From: Piscicola geometra
Taxonomy: Eukaryota > Annelida > Clitellata > Hirudinida > Piscicolidae
DNA: 64,000 nucleotides
Reading direction: 5' to 3'
Assembly: GCA_943735955.1 (NCBI GenBank)
Contig: OX030964.1
Coordinates: forward strand, 2,022,575-2,086,574
Within the stretch, counting starts at the first letter, position 1. Each line of letters opens with the position of its first letter. Shown here one piece after another: positions 1 to 11,279 of this stretch. The translations under genes were made by a program, and so were the position numbers. The notes under the pieces were generated by a model. It saw nothing but the letters and a program-made list of their open reading frames with translations. It was not told the origin of the DNA and ran no database searches.

Positions 1-876
1 TGGAGTGAGGGAGGATGCATGGTGGAGTGAGGAATGGTGCATGGTGGAGTGAGGAATGGTGCATGGTGGAGTGAGGGATGGTGCATGATGGAGTGAGAGA
101 TGGTGCATGATGGAGTGAGAGATGGTGCATGGTGGAGTGAGGGATGGTGCATGGTGGAGTGAGGGATGGTGCATGGTGGAGTGAGGGAGGATGCATGGTG
201 GAGTGAGGGATGGTGCATGGTGGAGTGAGGGATGGTGCATGGTGGAGTGAGGGATGGTGCATGGTGGAGTGAGGGATGGTGCATGGTGGAGTGAGGGATA
301 GTGCATGGTGGAGTGAGGGATGGTGCATGATGGAGTGAGAGATGGTGCATGGTGGAGTGAGGGATGGTGCATGGTGGAGTGAGAGATGGTGCATGGTGGA
401 GTGAGGGATGGTGCATGGTGGAGTGAGGGATGGTGCATGATGGAGTGAGAGATGGTGCATGGTGGAGTGAGGGATGGTGCATGGTGGAGTGAGAGATGGT
501 GCATGGTGGAGTGAGGGATGGTGCATGGTGGAGTGAGGGATGGTGCATGGTGGAGTGAGGGATGGTGCATGGTGGAGTGAGGGATGGTGCATGGTGGAGT
601 GAGGGATAGTGCATGATGGAGTGAGGGATGGTGCATGGTGGAGTGAGGGATGGTGCATGATGGAGTGAGGGATGGTGCATGATGGAGTGAGGGATGGTGC
701 ATGGTGGAGTGAGGAATGGTGCATGATGGAGTGAGGGATGGTGCATGATGGAGTGAGGGAGGATGCATGGTGGAGTGAGGGAGGATGCATGGTGGAGTGA
801 GGGATGGTGCATGATGGAGTGAGGGAGGATGCATGGTGGAGTGAGGGATGGTGTATGGTGGAGTGAGGGATGGAAG
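1..876. repeat. 22-bp minisatellite
   Basis: About 40 head-to-tail copies of a 22-bp unit (core gagtgagggatggtgcat) with scattered single-base variants such as gggagg, gagaga and gaatgg. It enters from the left edge, so its full length is unknown. It lies where further 3' exons or introns of the DENND4-like gene would be expected. Confidence 0.95.
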
Positions 877-916
877 AATGACTAAAGTTATTGAAGACAA
901 GTACAATGAATAAGGC

Positions 917-936
917 ATGATGATGATGATGATTAA

Positions 937-1011
<75 letters not shown>

Positions 1012-1045
1012 GACGATGATGACAATGATGATGATGATGTGGTAT
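917..1045. repeat. (ATG)n microsatellite
   Basis: Nearly perfect ATG trinucleotide tract. It begins about 20 bp past the donor of the last visible DENND4-like exon, so it sits at the start of that gene's next intron. Confidence 0.9.
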
Positions 1046-1067
1046 CAAAGGAGAGAGAAAAAGGCAC

Positions 1068-4000
1068 CGATGATGAAGGGGGTGGGGGAGTGGAGGACGT
1101 AGGAGAGGGTGAGTGGACAGAGGGGGATGTAGGGACACTGCCAATGCAAGGGGAACATCATCTGGCGGGTGGATGGAAGGGTGGGTTGAATGGTGGGTGG
1201 AAGGGTGGGTGGAAGGGTAGTGCATGCATGCATGGATGCATGCATGGGTGGATGAATAGCGTGTGAATGAGTGGGTGAATGGTGCATGCATGGACGAGCG
1301 GGTGGATGAGAATTAATAGGTGATAAACGAATAAATAGACAACCTGAGTTCCTTAGCGCTACACTAAAACGCTGGTTAGCGAGCTCCAACTCACATTTTT
1401 GACCAATAAGATTCCGATGGAAAGATATACCAATTTGAAGTTTTATTGACATTTTTTACTTCACTTTTCTTAATGATTAAAAATATTATTTGAAAACACC
1501 TTTACAACTATTTTAACTAGTTGAAAATATATTTAATAAATATTTTATATTTCAAATAATACCCTTTCCACATTATAAATAAAAAAGTACCAAAGCAGAC
1601 GTTCCTATGTACGTTTCCATCAAATGGTGTGAAATAAGGTTCAAAACTTCCAGACACCATTTTTACTTAACAATTTTTTCCATAAATCACGAAAATGTAG
1701 GTTGGTAGTTCGCTCACCAGGGTCTTGAAGAAACATCATCATCATCATAAACGATGGCTGATGAACGAATGAAGCGATAACAAACAAATGAACACACAGA
1801 CAAAATAAAAAAACATATAATAAAAATAATGCGTATTTATAATGCGCCAAGGCACGCAACTGAGGCGCCACTCACACGACATCAGTCGTGAAACACCGCA
1901 TCATATACACTGGGTATATGATAGCTCACGGTTGGCTGAACAGGGATTCGAACAAGCAGACAGACAGACAAGAAGACAGACAAACAGGCACACAGACAAA
2001 CAGGCATACAGACAAACAGGCAGGCAGGCAGGCACACAGACAGACAGACAGGCACACATACAGCGGTGATGGCTTCGGAGACGGAGGTGAGAACGGCAGG
2101 CCTGAGTGAGTGCACGAGCACCTTGTGTTCGAGCAGGACACTCAGCAACAAGAGGATGCTGTTGTTCGCGCCCAGACTGCGCAACACCTCGGTGAAGGAA
2201 GCCCCACTGTTGTGTGGTTTTTTGTTGTGTATTTATTGTTTGAAGATACACATAGAGATTTCCCAATGTTTGGTTGTTGTATAGTGTGGTTTGATGTGTG
2301 GTTGTTGTTCGTTGCGTGTGTGGAGGAGCAGGCAGCACGACAAGACCTCTTCGGCAGGGGAGTCTCATCCGGCTGTGAAAGGGCGATCGTGGTGGTCGAC
2401 AGCTGTGTGGGAGCGATACATTCGCCATCATCATCATCACCACCATAATAATAATAATCATATTAATAATAATAATCATCATCATCATCATCACCAACTT
2501 GTATCATAATACGGGGACGTTGCACTGAGGGCATTGGGATTTTGGTGAGAAAGTCAGCTATGTGTCTGTGTGTGTGTTAGTGTGTGTGAGTGTTTATGTG
2601 TGTGTGTTTGTGTGCGTGTGTGTCTGCGTAGTGTGCATTTTCTTGTACTTTGTCTATAATGCAGAATACATTGAATTACATTTTTATAGAGCACAAGAGG
2701 GGGTTTGAAAGGGGTTGAAGGGTTACTTTTCGATGGGGATCTGGTGGGTGACGAGCTGTGGCTTGGAGAAGATGATGCGGTAGATGTAGAAGAGGAACTT
2801 CTTGTACGTGTCGAAGAAGGGGCATCGGGAGAGGAGGCAGATGCTCTTGTTCTGGTGCACTCGCAAGGAGGAGGTGGAGGAGGAAGGGGTGGAGGAGGAA
2901 GGGGTGGTGGAGGGTGTAGTGGAGGAGGGAAGGGTGGTGGTGGAGGAAGTAGTGGAAGGTGTGGTTGAAGAGGTAGTGGAGGGAGATTGGGAGGCATCAG
3001 GCTTGGCAGGTGCCTCTGAGGTTTCAATGCTTTCAGAGGAGGAGGTCTTTAAAGCTGCCACATCATCATTATCACCACCTCCACTCTCCACATCAGGATC
3101 ATCATCACCATCTCCACACTTCACCGCAACAGCATCATCATCAGGAGCACTCAATCCAAGCGCTTGCAGTTGACTGGCATCGAGCAGTGCCATCTGGTCC
3201 TCCTGCAACTCCTCGTAGAAGATCACCGCAGCACCGTACACCTTCTCAGCAGCCAAGCCGGAAGTGAGCACGAAGGTGGAGAAGACTGGGTTGGGCGCCT
3301 GTTGCCGTGGCGACCAACTCTCCAGCGTGGCCCCCATCGGGAGACAGAACATCGAGACCTGCTCGAGGAGGGGCTGGTGGGGCAGGTCACACGCCGGGTA
3401 CCTGCTGATCAGCGCTGTGGTGGTGGTAGGTGAGTGGTCGTCGAGGTGGTTGTGATGGAGTGAAAGTGGTCATGGTGGTGATGTAGTGTGAGTGGTGGTG
3501 GTTGTGAAAGGTGAGAGAGGTGGTAGTGCTTGATGATGATGTTGATGATGATGTTGATATCCTGGAAAGGGTGAACATGCTGACAGGGATTGAAGGCGAG
3601 GCAGTTGGCCTTCGCCATGGACTTCTTGTAGCTGAGATGCACGTCCGAGCCCATCATGCCCTTGTTCAAGCTCCTCTGCACCAGACAGTGTGCGTGAGGT
3701 GCTTCTTCTCCCTGTGTTTTGGTGTTTGGATGTGTGTGTGTGTGTATATTTGTGTGTGTGTGTGTGTTTTTGTGTGTTTGTGTGTATGTGTGTGTGTGTA
3801 TATGTTGTATGCATTTATAAATATAAGTGTATGTGTGGACAAACAGGTGCACCTTGTTGAGAAGGATGACACAGATCTCCATGACGACGAGGGTGTCGGG
3901 AGAGGCGTCAGATGCAGCCCTTCTGAACGTGATAAAGATCTTGGTGTTGGAGGAGGTGGAGTTGTTGACGTTGGCGACGCGACCTTCAACTGTCTTGTAG

Positions 4001-4489
4001 AGCACCTCACACTCCGACATGAGCCTCTCGCGCACGTCCTTGGTCTCATAAAGCACCCTGTGTTGAAGAGTGTTGTTGAGTTCATCAAGCTTCCAATGCT
4101 AACTTGATTTATTTTACATTTATAGTACTTATATTCTGGTCATAAGAGTTTGAATACTTGATGCACACAACAGTGGCTCACCCGATATCGACGATGGGTG
4201 GCTTGTCCCTGCCTGTACGGAAGCACAAGAACATCTCCGGCGCCCTCAGGCTCCCGTGGTTCAAGTCGGCAGGGAAGCCTGTGGGCGTGAACTCGATGCA
4301 CTTGTAGTTGCTGGGCACTTGCTCGCCTGCAGTCCTGTTCACCACCGCCAACTCGACCACAGGCTCCTGTCGCTGCAGGGTCGTCTTGAGGGAGGCTTCA
4401 TTGGGAATCAGTTCTTCCAGCGGCTTCAAAGGCTTCGCCCAATCCAAACCTGCCACCACGAAATAATCAGCCACTTTTTTTTCGTCCAT
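1068..4489 (-). CDS. DENND4 (Crag)-like DENN-domain Rab GEF, N-terminal half, 3' end outside window
   Basis: DENND4 proteins are guanine-nucleotide exchange factors for Rab GTPases (Rab10 in flies and mammals) in polarised membrane traffic. Eight exons fit in phase with canonical GT/AG sites: 4489-4182, 4057-3853, 3711-3585, 3414-2727, 2565-2499, 2402-2347, 2206-2062, 1161-1068, about 563 codons. The start ATG at 4489 opens with [11 protein letters not shown], the family N-terminus, followed by [13 protein letters not shown] and GRDKPP. The DENN module shows [45 protein letters not shown] and [15 protein letters not shown]. Exon 4 carries an extra acidic then Ser/Thr/Pro-rich stretch of roughly 105 residues (about 3170-2850) inside the DENN region. 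Introns hold TG, CAT, CAGA and ATG repeats and a SINE. dDENN and C-terminal exons are not in the window. Family assignment is firm; the paralogue is not resolved. Confidence 0.9.
1840..1952 (-). mobile_element. tRNA-related SINE fragment, family A (copy 1)
   Basis: Shares with 5045-5222 the block caccgcatcatatacact, then ggtatatgatag, ctcacggttg and gattcgaac. The last word is the reverse complement of a tRNA B-box end (GTTCGAATC). It lies in the DENND4-like intron between exons 2206-2062 and 1161-1068 and merges into a CAGA repeat. Confidence 0.55.
1953..2058. repeat. (CAGA)n-type tetranucleotide repeat
   Basis: Imperfect CAGACAGA/CAAACAGG array in the DENND4-like intron, ending almost at the donor of exon 2206-2062. 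Confidence 0.85.
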
Positions 4490-5044
4490 TTGTTTGGAAT
4501 TAAATCTTAAAATGTTCGCATCCGTATTTGATAGATATGTTAAATCTTAAATGCTGAACTAGTGTTTTCAATTTTTCATGAATAATACGTTTTCTCAAGT
4601 ATGCTTTTAATTTTTATTGACAATATTGACATTTTCAATGAATTTTGATCCAGATGATAACTTGATAGGTGTTTATCGAAAACCCGTGGCCATATGATAT
4701 TTCTAAGGCGCTTCACTAACTTTGTTGGTATTTTAAACCAATTAAATTGAATGTTTAAAACTTTTTTATTTACTTTGAAGATGAATTTGTAGAATAAATA
4801 TATAATGTTTTTGATGTTTATTAGTTCCTCTGGATAAGTGCTCTTTTAAGTGTGCCTAAATGAAGCTCATCGATAGACTGGTGAAGATGTGCCTTATTGG
4901 ACCTCCTGTTAAACATTATTTTTCACAAAAAATTAAAGATGTTAATCTTTTATAAACGTGTTCAAAGTATTTTTACATTTTTTTTTGTCTATACTATTCA
5001 CAGCCTGACAGACGCATGCCATGTTACAATGGTTCTGAGAACCA
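4490..5044. other. AT-rich DNA upstream of the DENND4-like gene
   Basis: No coding signal or recognisable repeat on either strand. It would contain the promoter and any 5' non-coding exon of the DENND4-like gene, but I see no clear TATA box at a useful distance. Confidence 0.5.
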
Positions 5045-5222
5045 TGGGTCTTATGAGCCAAGGCGCCACTCCACACGACGTACACATCTTTCAACGCATA
5101 CGTCGCAAACACCGCATCATATACACTAGGTATATGATAGTTCACGGTTGCTTCCAAAGATTCGAACTGGCAACCTTTAAGTTGCAAGTCCGACGTCTAC
5201 CAACTAAGCCATCCCCGCTCCG
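5045..5222 (-). mobile_element. tRNA-related SINE, family A (copy 2)
   Basis: Read on the minus strand, the head resembles a tRNA: an A-box-like TGGCTTAGTTGG near 5209, then a B-box-like GGTTGCCAGTTCGAATC near 5176. The unrelated body (caccgcatcatatacact etc.) is shared with the copy at 1840-1952. The tRNA head fused to a shared body is why I call a SINE and not a tRNA gene. Confidence 0.6.
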
Positions 5223-5539
5223 TAAAATTTTACTGAATATATAATAAAGCTTCACTGACTTAGGGGTTGTGCTGCTTGAAATACTTTTTTGGAAAAAGAA
5301 AATAAATCTAAATGAACTATGAAAAAACAGACTTTGAATATTTTTCTACTTATTAAAAAAATTTCCTGTTATAAAAAAATGGACAGATGCCTTCCCTTGC
5401 CCCCCCCCTAACCTGAATAAGCACATGTTTCATTATTATTATAAAAGTAAACTTATAATAAGTAAACTAACGTTGATATGACATCATCGAGTCAGGTGGG
5501 TGGGCGAAAAGTGTATGTACAATCATCATCGTGAACTGT

Positions 5540-5695
5540 AGCAGGGGTGGCAATTTGCTGCAAATTTTGGGGGGGATCTTACCCAGAATGGGCGGTGAAT
5601 CTGGGGGTCCTGGGGTCACTACCATCGAAGTGGACCCCTCACTACCAATTTGGGCCCCAAGACACCCCCCAGGATCGCCACCCATGAACTGTAGC
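5540..5695. mobile_element. MITE-like element (copy 1)
   Basis: Begins near ggggtggcaatttgctgc and ends near ggatcgccaccca, giving short inverted ends around GGGGTGGC/GCCACCC with G-rich and C-rich inner parts. A longer relative lies at 42535-42863. No coding capacity. Confidence 0.45.
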
Positions 5696-5699
5696 ATTA

Positions 5700-6920
5700 T
5701 TATTATAAAATGTCTGGGTGGAATGCTGTAGTAGGGGGGGGGAACATAATCATCAATTTCAAAATTTCAGAGCGTCCACTCAGGGCATGATTAACACTAA
5801 CAATTCAAGAAGTTTGACACAAAAATTAATTTTGTATGATAAAAATAACCCCATATTTCAATCTTTCTTGGTTAATACTTTAATTTATTTAAATAATTTA
5901 AACTTCTTTATTTTCAGTGAAAGAATCATCTTTTGATTTCAACAGGCATAAAAGTTCAAGTCTTTTTCGATTCTTTATATAAACCAGCTTTTCAAATATA
6001 TAAAAATTTTAACTTATTTTTCTTTCTTTTACTCTAGTTAAGTTTTGACTTTTTTGCTTGACCCGTTGCTCTGAAGCCTCCGAAAGACGGGATCTGTCCA
6101 TCTTTAGGCTGCTGGCTCTTTTATAAGATGAAGGATCTACTGACTGCATTCAATTTACTAGTTTCTTTAGTCTATGGTTCACCTTACCACACTGCCTCTC
6201 CATTCCAAGGTTATGAAGAAAAGTGTCCTCAATTTCAGAAGCCTGCTCACTGATTGGGTACTTCATAGGTAAGGCTTAGCAACACCAATCGATTTTAAAA
6301 ACTTGTTTTTTTTAATTGAAACGTTCAAATTGTAGATTTTGATTAACTGATTTTAAATACGTGAAAAAATTTTTTTAAAGGTATACCTATTTTAACATTT
6401 AAAATAGCCCATTTTTTGTACCGTATTTACGTCATAATCTATAAGCAATTCAGGGCCCCCTCATAAAACAGAAATATTGTTTTTTGTCATAAGTTTTGTT
6501 TTTTTCTTCTTATATTGTTGAAAATCACTAGTTTTATTTAATTTGATATAAGGAATCAAAATAAAAGTTAAAAGAATAATATCTTTGAAAATGACAAAGT
6601 TATTAATATTTTAAAAGCTTCACTTATGGAAGAAATCAACTTTTACTTAGTTTATTCTTATTAATTATTATTTACTTTTGTAAGGTTCGAAATAATTAGC
6701 TATTTGTTTTTGAGGAATCTAGAATTAAAATAACTCAGCCTTACATCTATCAACAATGTTCTCAATCTTTGGCAGCCGCTCAAATAAATTTGTAGAATAA
6801 ACGGTTTTGGGTATAATATAGTAAAATATATTAAAAATTTAGAATCTTAAGTCTAAATTAAAATTAAATTTAATTAATTAGAATGTTTTTAGTGTGAATG
6901 TTGGTTGTTTTGTAATCTGT
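5700..6920. other. AT-rich DNA, no gene seen
   Basis: No open frame with coding character and no transposon motif was found. Intron sequence of the gene ending at 7080 may lie here. Confidence 0.4.
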
Positions 6921-6925
6921 CAAGG

Positions 6926-7080
6926 AATGGGCGCAGCAGACCAAGATGGCCGCAGGGAATCAAGTGAGCTGCGACATAAAGGAGAAATCCTTCCATAGCA
7001 GCAGCAGTTCCAGTGTTGGCAAAGACTTCTCCTTCACCCTCTTTCGCAGCTTCGGCACCAGTGGCAAGACAGAAAATTGA
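6926..7080 (+). CDS. Probable 3'-terminal exon of an unrecognised host gene
   Basis: A short open stretch of higher GC in AT-rich DNA follows a possible acceptor (ctgtcaag). It encodes EWAQQTKMAAGNQ, then a Ser-rich segment and DFSFTLFRSFGTSGKTEN before a TGA at 7078-7080. No start or upstream exon was found. The phase and protein family are unknown; a small stand-alone ORF from the internal ATG (41 codons) is an alternative. Confidence 0.3.
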
Positions 7081-7084
7081 GAAG

Positions 7085-8550
7085 AATGATGATTGTGTTT
7101 TGTTGTTTTGAGGATGATGTGGTGATGATTGTGCTGTGGTATGAGTGTTGGTATTGTGGTGATGATTGAATTTTTTTATTGGTGGTGATATTTATTTTTT
7201 GGCGGTGATTGTCATGGTGGTGTGGATGAGGTTGGATTATTGAAGTTGATTGTTTTTTTATATATATTTAAATTGATATATATATACATATATTGGTAGT
7301 GGTCTAAAAACCATTTTATTTAACAAACTTATTTAAAGAGCGTTTTTGTTCACTTAGTAAAGAGCGCTATAAAAATCATTAGTGATTGATTGATTGATTG
7401 AGTGAATGAATAAAACTGTTTAAATACGTTTATTCAATGTGCAAAGGCTGAAACTAATATTTAATCAACTATTAAATCCCAAAAAAATGTGGCTTTAATA
7501 AGTGGTCTGAAGTTAAAATTATTCGGAAATATTATTATTTTACGGTAATAAGTTTAATTTTCTATAGCTAGTGGTGCTGTATTTTTCTTTATTTAAACTC
7601 TAAATCATTCAAATACGTTTTTCTGGAACGGGCTGGGACCGAATCAAGTTGCTGGAGGAGGATGAAACTGGAATTAACATTCTGAGGACAAGAAGGAATG
7701 GGTCAAAAAACTTGGAACCGAAATGGGAGTCTGAATAAAAAAAGACCACATTCCGATTTCCATTGTGAAGGCATTGAAGCTACCATTAACTCTATTCTCT
7801 ATTCTTTAGTTACTTAACTACAGAATACATATTTTGAAATAGAGACAATAAAAAGTACTACTCTAGTTACTATTCACTTTTTTGAAACCTTCAAAAAACC
7901 TTTTAAAAATTTCTTAAAACTTGTATTTTGTATTTTTTAAATAATTGTCATACGTATTTCATTGAAAACACTCTTTTGAAATTCAAAAACCTTTTTTAAA
8001 TGTTTTTCTTAATCGATAAACATTTTTTAAACAATTTTTTACATGTCATTGACTTTAAAAGCTCACTATAATGTATATAGAAGTCATATACCCCTTTTTA
8101 TTATGCTCTATTTTTAAAGTTTTACTACAACTCTTAATATTTCATTCTCTCCTGTATTTTTTTTGCTTGTTGGGTGCATCTTAAATTTTCTTCAAAACCT
8201 TAGTGAAATTCATTGTTCATTAAATGATGAATAGGTTTAAATACTTAAAAATAAAGAATTTATACCAACGATCGATGAAGCTAGAAGAAAAGAATCTCCG
8301 AATGAATATTATCACAGAAACAGAATGCAGGAGAAGTCAGAGAAAAAAGAAGACAAGGGTGTGAGGAGAGAAAATATGAAAAAAGTGGGAAGAAGAAGCA
8401 TTTGGCAACCCCTGATGGGAGCAACCTAAATTAAGAGAAAAAGTGCTGAATTTTTTCTACCCCATATTTGTATTTTTGTGAGTAGGACAGAATTCAGACA
8501 AAATGTGTGCACTTCTTTCAGACCCCTTTAGATCTGCGCTTGGAAAAGTA
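7085..8550. other. AT-rich DNA with a repeat tail near 7320-7415
   Basis: Around 7360-7412 the text agagcgctataaaaatcatt followed by a run of TTGA repeats resembles the segment at 48700-48735. Such GCGCTATA plus tetranucleotide tails are common at the 3' ends of LINE/SINE elements. Otherwise nothing recognisable. Confidence 0.35.
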
Positions 8551-9590
8551 CACTGTGGGCCAAAAAAAACATGCCACTGTATATTTGTTTATAACTTTGG
8601 CAAAGATTAATCGATCCTCAATTTTTTCTCTATTTTACTCAGAAAGGAATGAGAAATAAGATTTCATAAAGTTTATCGCGAATTTATATCTTTAGTATGC
8701 AGTACTTTTATCTAACGAAACTTAAACAAGTGTAAAAGAAAAATAATATATTTTATAAAACACAAAGTATTTTTACTTTTTCGATTTTATGAAAATCTAA
8801 ACTTTTTAATTTAAGTTTTCAATTTTAAAATTGTTACTTTTTTATATTTATTTTATAAAATTTGTCTCTGTTGCAAACGCGTTCAACTTTCAGCCAGTCG
8901 GTGATGCTTTCTGTAGGCGTGTCAAAGCTTGGCCTCACGCATCTGATTCTTTTGCGCCTGGAGATAAAATCAATGGCGCATATTACAGAGATGTGCTGTT
9001 AAAAGAAAAGCTACTGTCTGTGATAAGAAACATTTCAGGTAACTTCTTCGTCTTCCCGCAAGATGGGGCGCCATCACACCGGGCGCGTCAGACAGTCAGC
9101 TTGTTGAAGCAAGAAACACTTGCATTCATTCCCCCAAACCTGTAGCCACAAACAATCCAAATCCTAACCCCATTGACTTCAAAATTTGGGAAAAAATGCT
9201 GCAACGGGTCTACCAAACCAAAGTCACAACGTCAATGAACTGAAGGAGCGACTGATTAGCGTCTGGAACGAACTGAAGCAAAGCGTCATCGATGATGCTA
9301 TTGACAACTGGCGCAAATGTCGAGTATTTTCTTTGAGATATTAATCGCTATTACTTTTATAAATTAATTTCATTTATTAAATTTTGTGAAAAGTTACAAA
9401 AATCATTATTTAGTTTAAAATTTACATGAAGTTTTTTTTATATAATTTCACATTTGTTTAAATTTCACTAGGTAAAGGTATTAAATATTTTAGAAATCGA
9501 AATAAATTTTATAAAATATTGTTTCTCATTCCTTCTTGAATAAAACAGTGAAAGAAAATTAAAAATCGACCCATATTTGGCAAAGGACGC
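8551..9590 (+). pseudogene. Tc1/mariner-superfamily transposon relic
   Basis: Positions about 8870-9345 read as the C-terminal half of a Tc1/mariner DDE transposase: GAYYRDVLLKEKLL, then FVFPQDGAPSHRARQTV with its catalytic aspartate, FIPPNL, and, after a frameshift near 9140, NELKERL and SVWNELKQSVIDDAID. The N-terminal DNA-binding half is missing. Flanking segments 8597-8665 and 9516-9588 are inverted copies of each other (both contain aaggaatgagaaa), as expected of element ends. Frameshifts and truncation make it inactive. Confidence 0.75.
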
Positions 9591-9599
9591 ATTGTTTAA

Positions 9600-11275
9600 T
9601 CCATCCGATCCACTCAATCCGTACTTCCGATGCGTTTTAAGCGTTGTGTACTCCATCCCGGTGTGTGGCGACGCGCGTGGTTTAATTCTTCACTACATCT
9701 TCAGATTTACATCCTATCAATCCTATTTAGGTAAGCTATAAATAAAATAAAAGTAAACATAAATTTTAGTGGTTTTATTAATTAATTAACTTAAATAGTT
9801 TCTTGAAATAATTAATGTATTCATTAAAGTACAATAATAATTAAATAATATATTAATTAAATAATTTATATTTATTTATAAAGACCTGCGTGGTTCTAAC
9901 TCCCTAAACTAAACTATACATTTTGAAGTTGAGAAAGGCCCTACAGCTTTAAGAAAAATTTAGTTCATTGGCAAATTACTAATTCTAAATTGGCTATAGA
10001 TTCTACACATAATTTCGAAAAGCATGGAAGCCCCAAAAGTTGAATCAGTGCCAATGAGAGAGAAAATCAGACTGGGTCCAGTAGGGAAAGAAGTTAACTT
10101 AATTGCAAAAAGGTTATAGGCTATAAATTTTAGTTCAGTTTATTAGGAAATAAGAGTATCACTAGTCTAGTAACTTGACTAACATTATATTCTTTTCACT
10201 TGAATTCAATAATGTAGAAGCCCCAAAAGTTGAAGAAAGTAATGCTGATTCATGTGAGTTGAAGGGAATATTTATAGTGGTTTTTTATAGGTTAATTGTT
10301 AAATAACTTTGCTACTTTACTCATTATGAGACATAGATATAAGCCAGACTATAGAGAAAAAGTTATGCAATTTATTGAGAAAAAACTTGGAGTTAAAAGT
10401 CTAAAAGGTTCAGGCTATAAATAAGATGAGCCACACCATTCAAAAGACCAGAGAAAGAATTTTAGATGCTGTGAACCAACTCATTGAAGATTTTAACTGA
10501 TATTTTTATTCATGTAAATGAATATATGTTTAAATAAATAAATATATAAAACGAGTCTTTTTTCACTTTGAAATTTATTAACAGAACACAATTTTTAGTT
10601 TTCTATCCGTTTTCAAACTTTTAGGCTAAAAGGAGTTAAAATAGAAAAAAAGTACTTTACTGTACACAAATTAAAGATCGTGTAACAGTTATTGTTCAAA
10701 TCAAAAGATTTTTTATCGCTGTTAGAAAGCCTAAAACAATGTTCTTGTTTACATCCTACATTTTCTCTAATGCCGTTTTTTATTTATTCTTAAGGCCGAA
10801 ACTCCATCCAGCCCCTTAATGCTAATGAGCATTTAAATCTAAAACTAAATGTTAAATGTATAGATGTTAAATCTTTGAAAAATTTTAAAAATAAATGTGT
10901 AATTATTTAATTTAAAAAACTATTATGAAGATGAATTTATTTTTATAAAAAGATATTAAATTTAAAATTACCGACCCAGATAATTTTGTTCTTATCTGAA
11001 TTGTTTAAAGTTTAAACTTTAGATAATTTTTACATATTTTTATATTTAGCATCGTATATCGAACAAAATCTCACTTACAAATAGATTTTATTTTGGGGTC
11101 AGGGTAAGGTGTAAATTTCTATAGTTAACCGTTTATATAATGATTAACCAAATTTTCGAGTTTTTTTCAAGACATTTTAACAGTTTAAATTTTTTTTATT
11201 CAAAAGCATAATTTATAATTATTGATAATATAGTTGAAATATTATTGTTATATTATTGATAATATAATTATATAA
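9600..11275. other. AT-rich DNA, no gene seen
   Basis: The phrase gaagccccaaaagttgaa occurs twice (about 10027 and 10216), suggesting a degraded local duplication. No coding or transposon signal was recognised. Confidence 0.4.
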
Positions 11276-11279
11276 AAGA

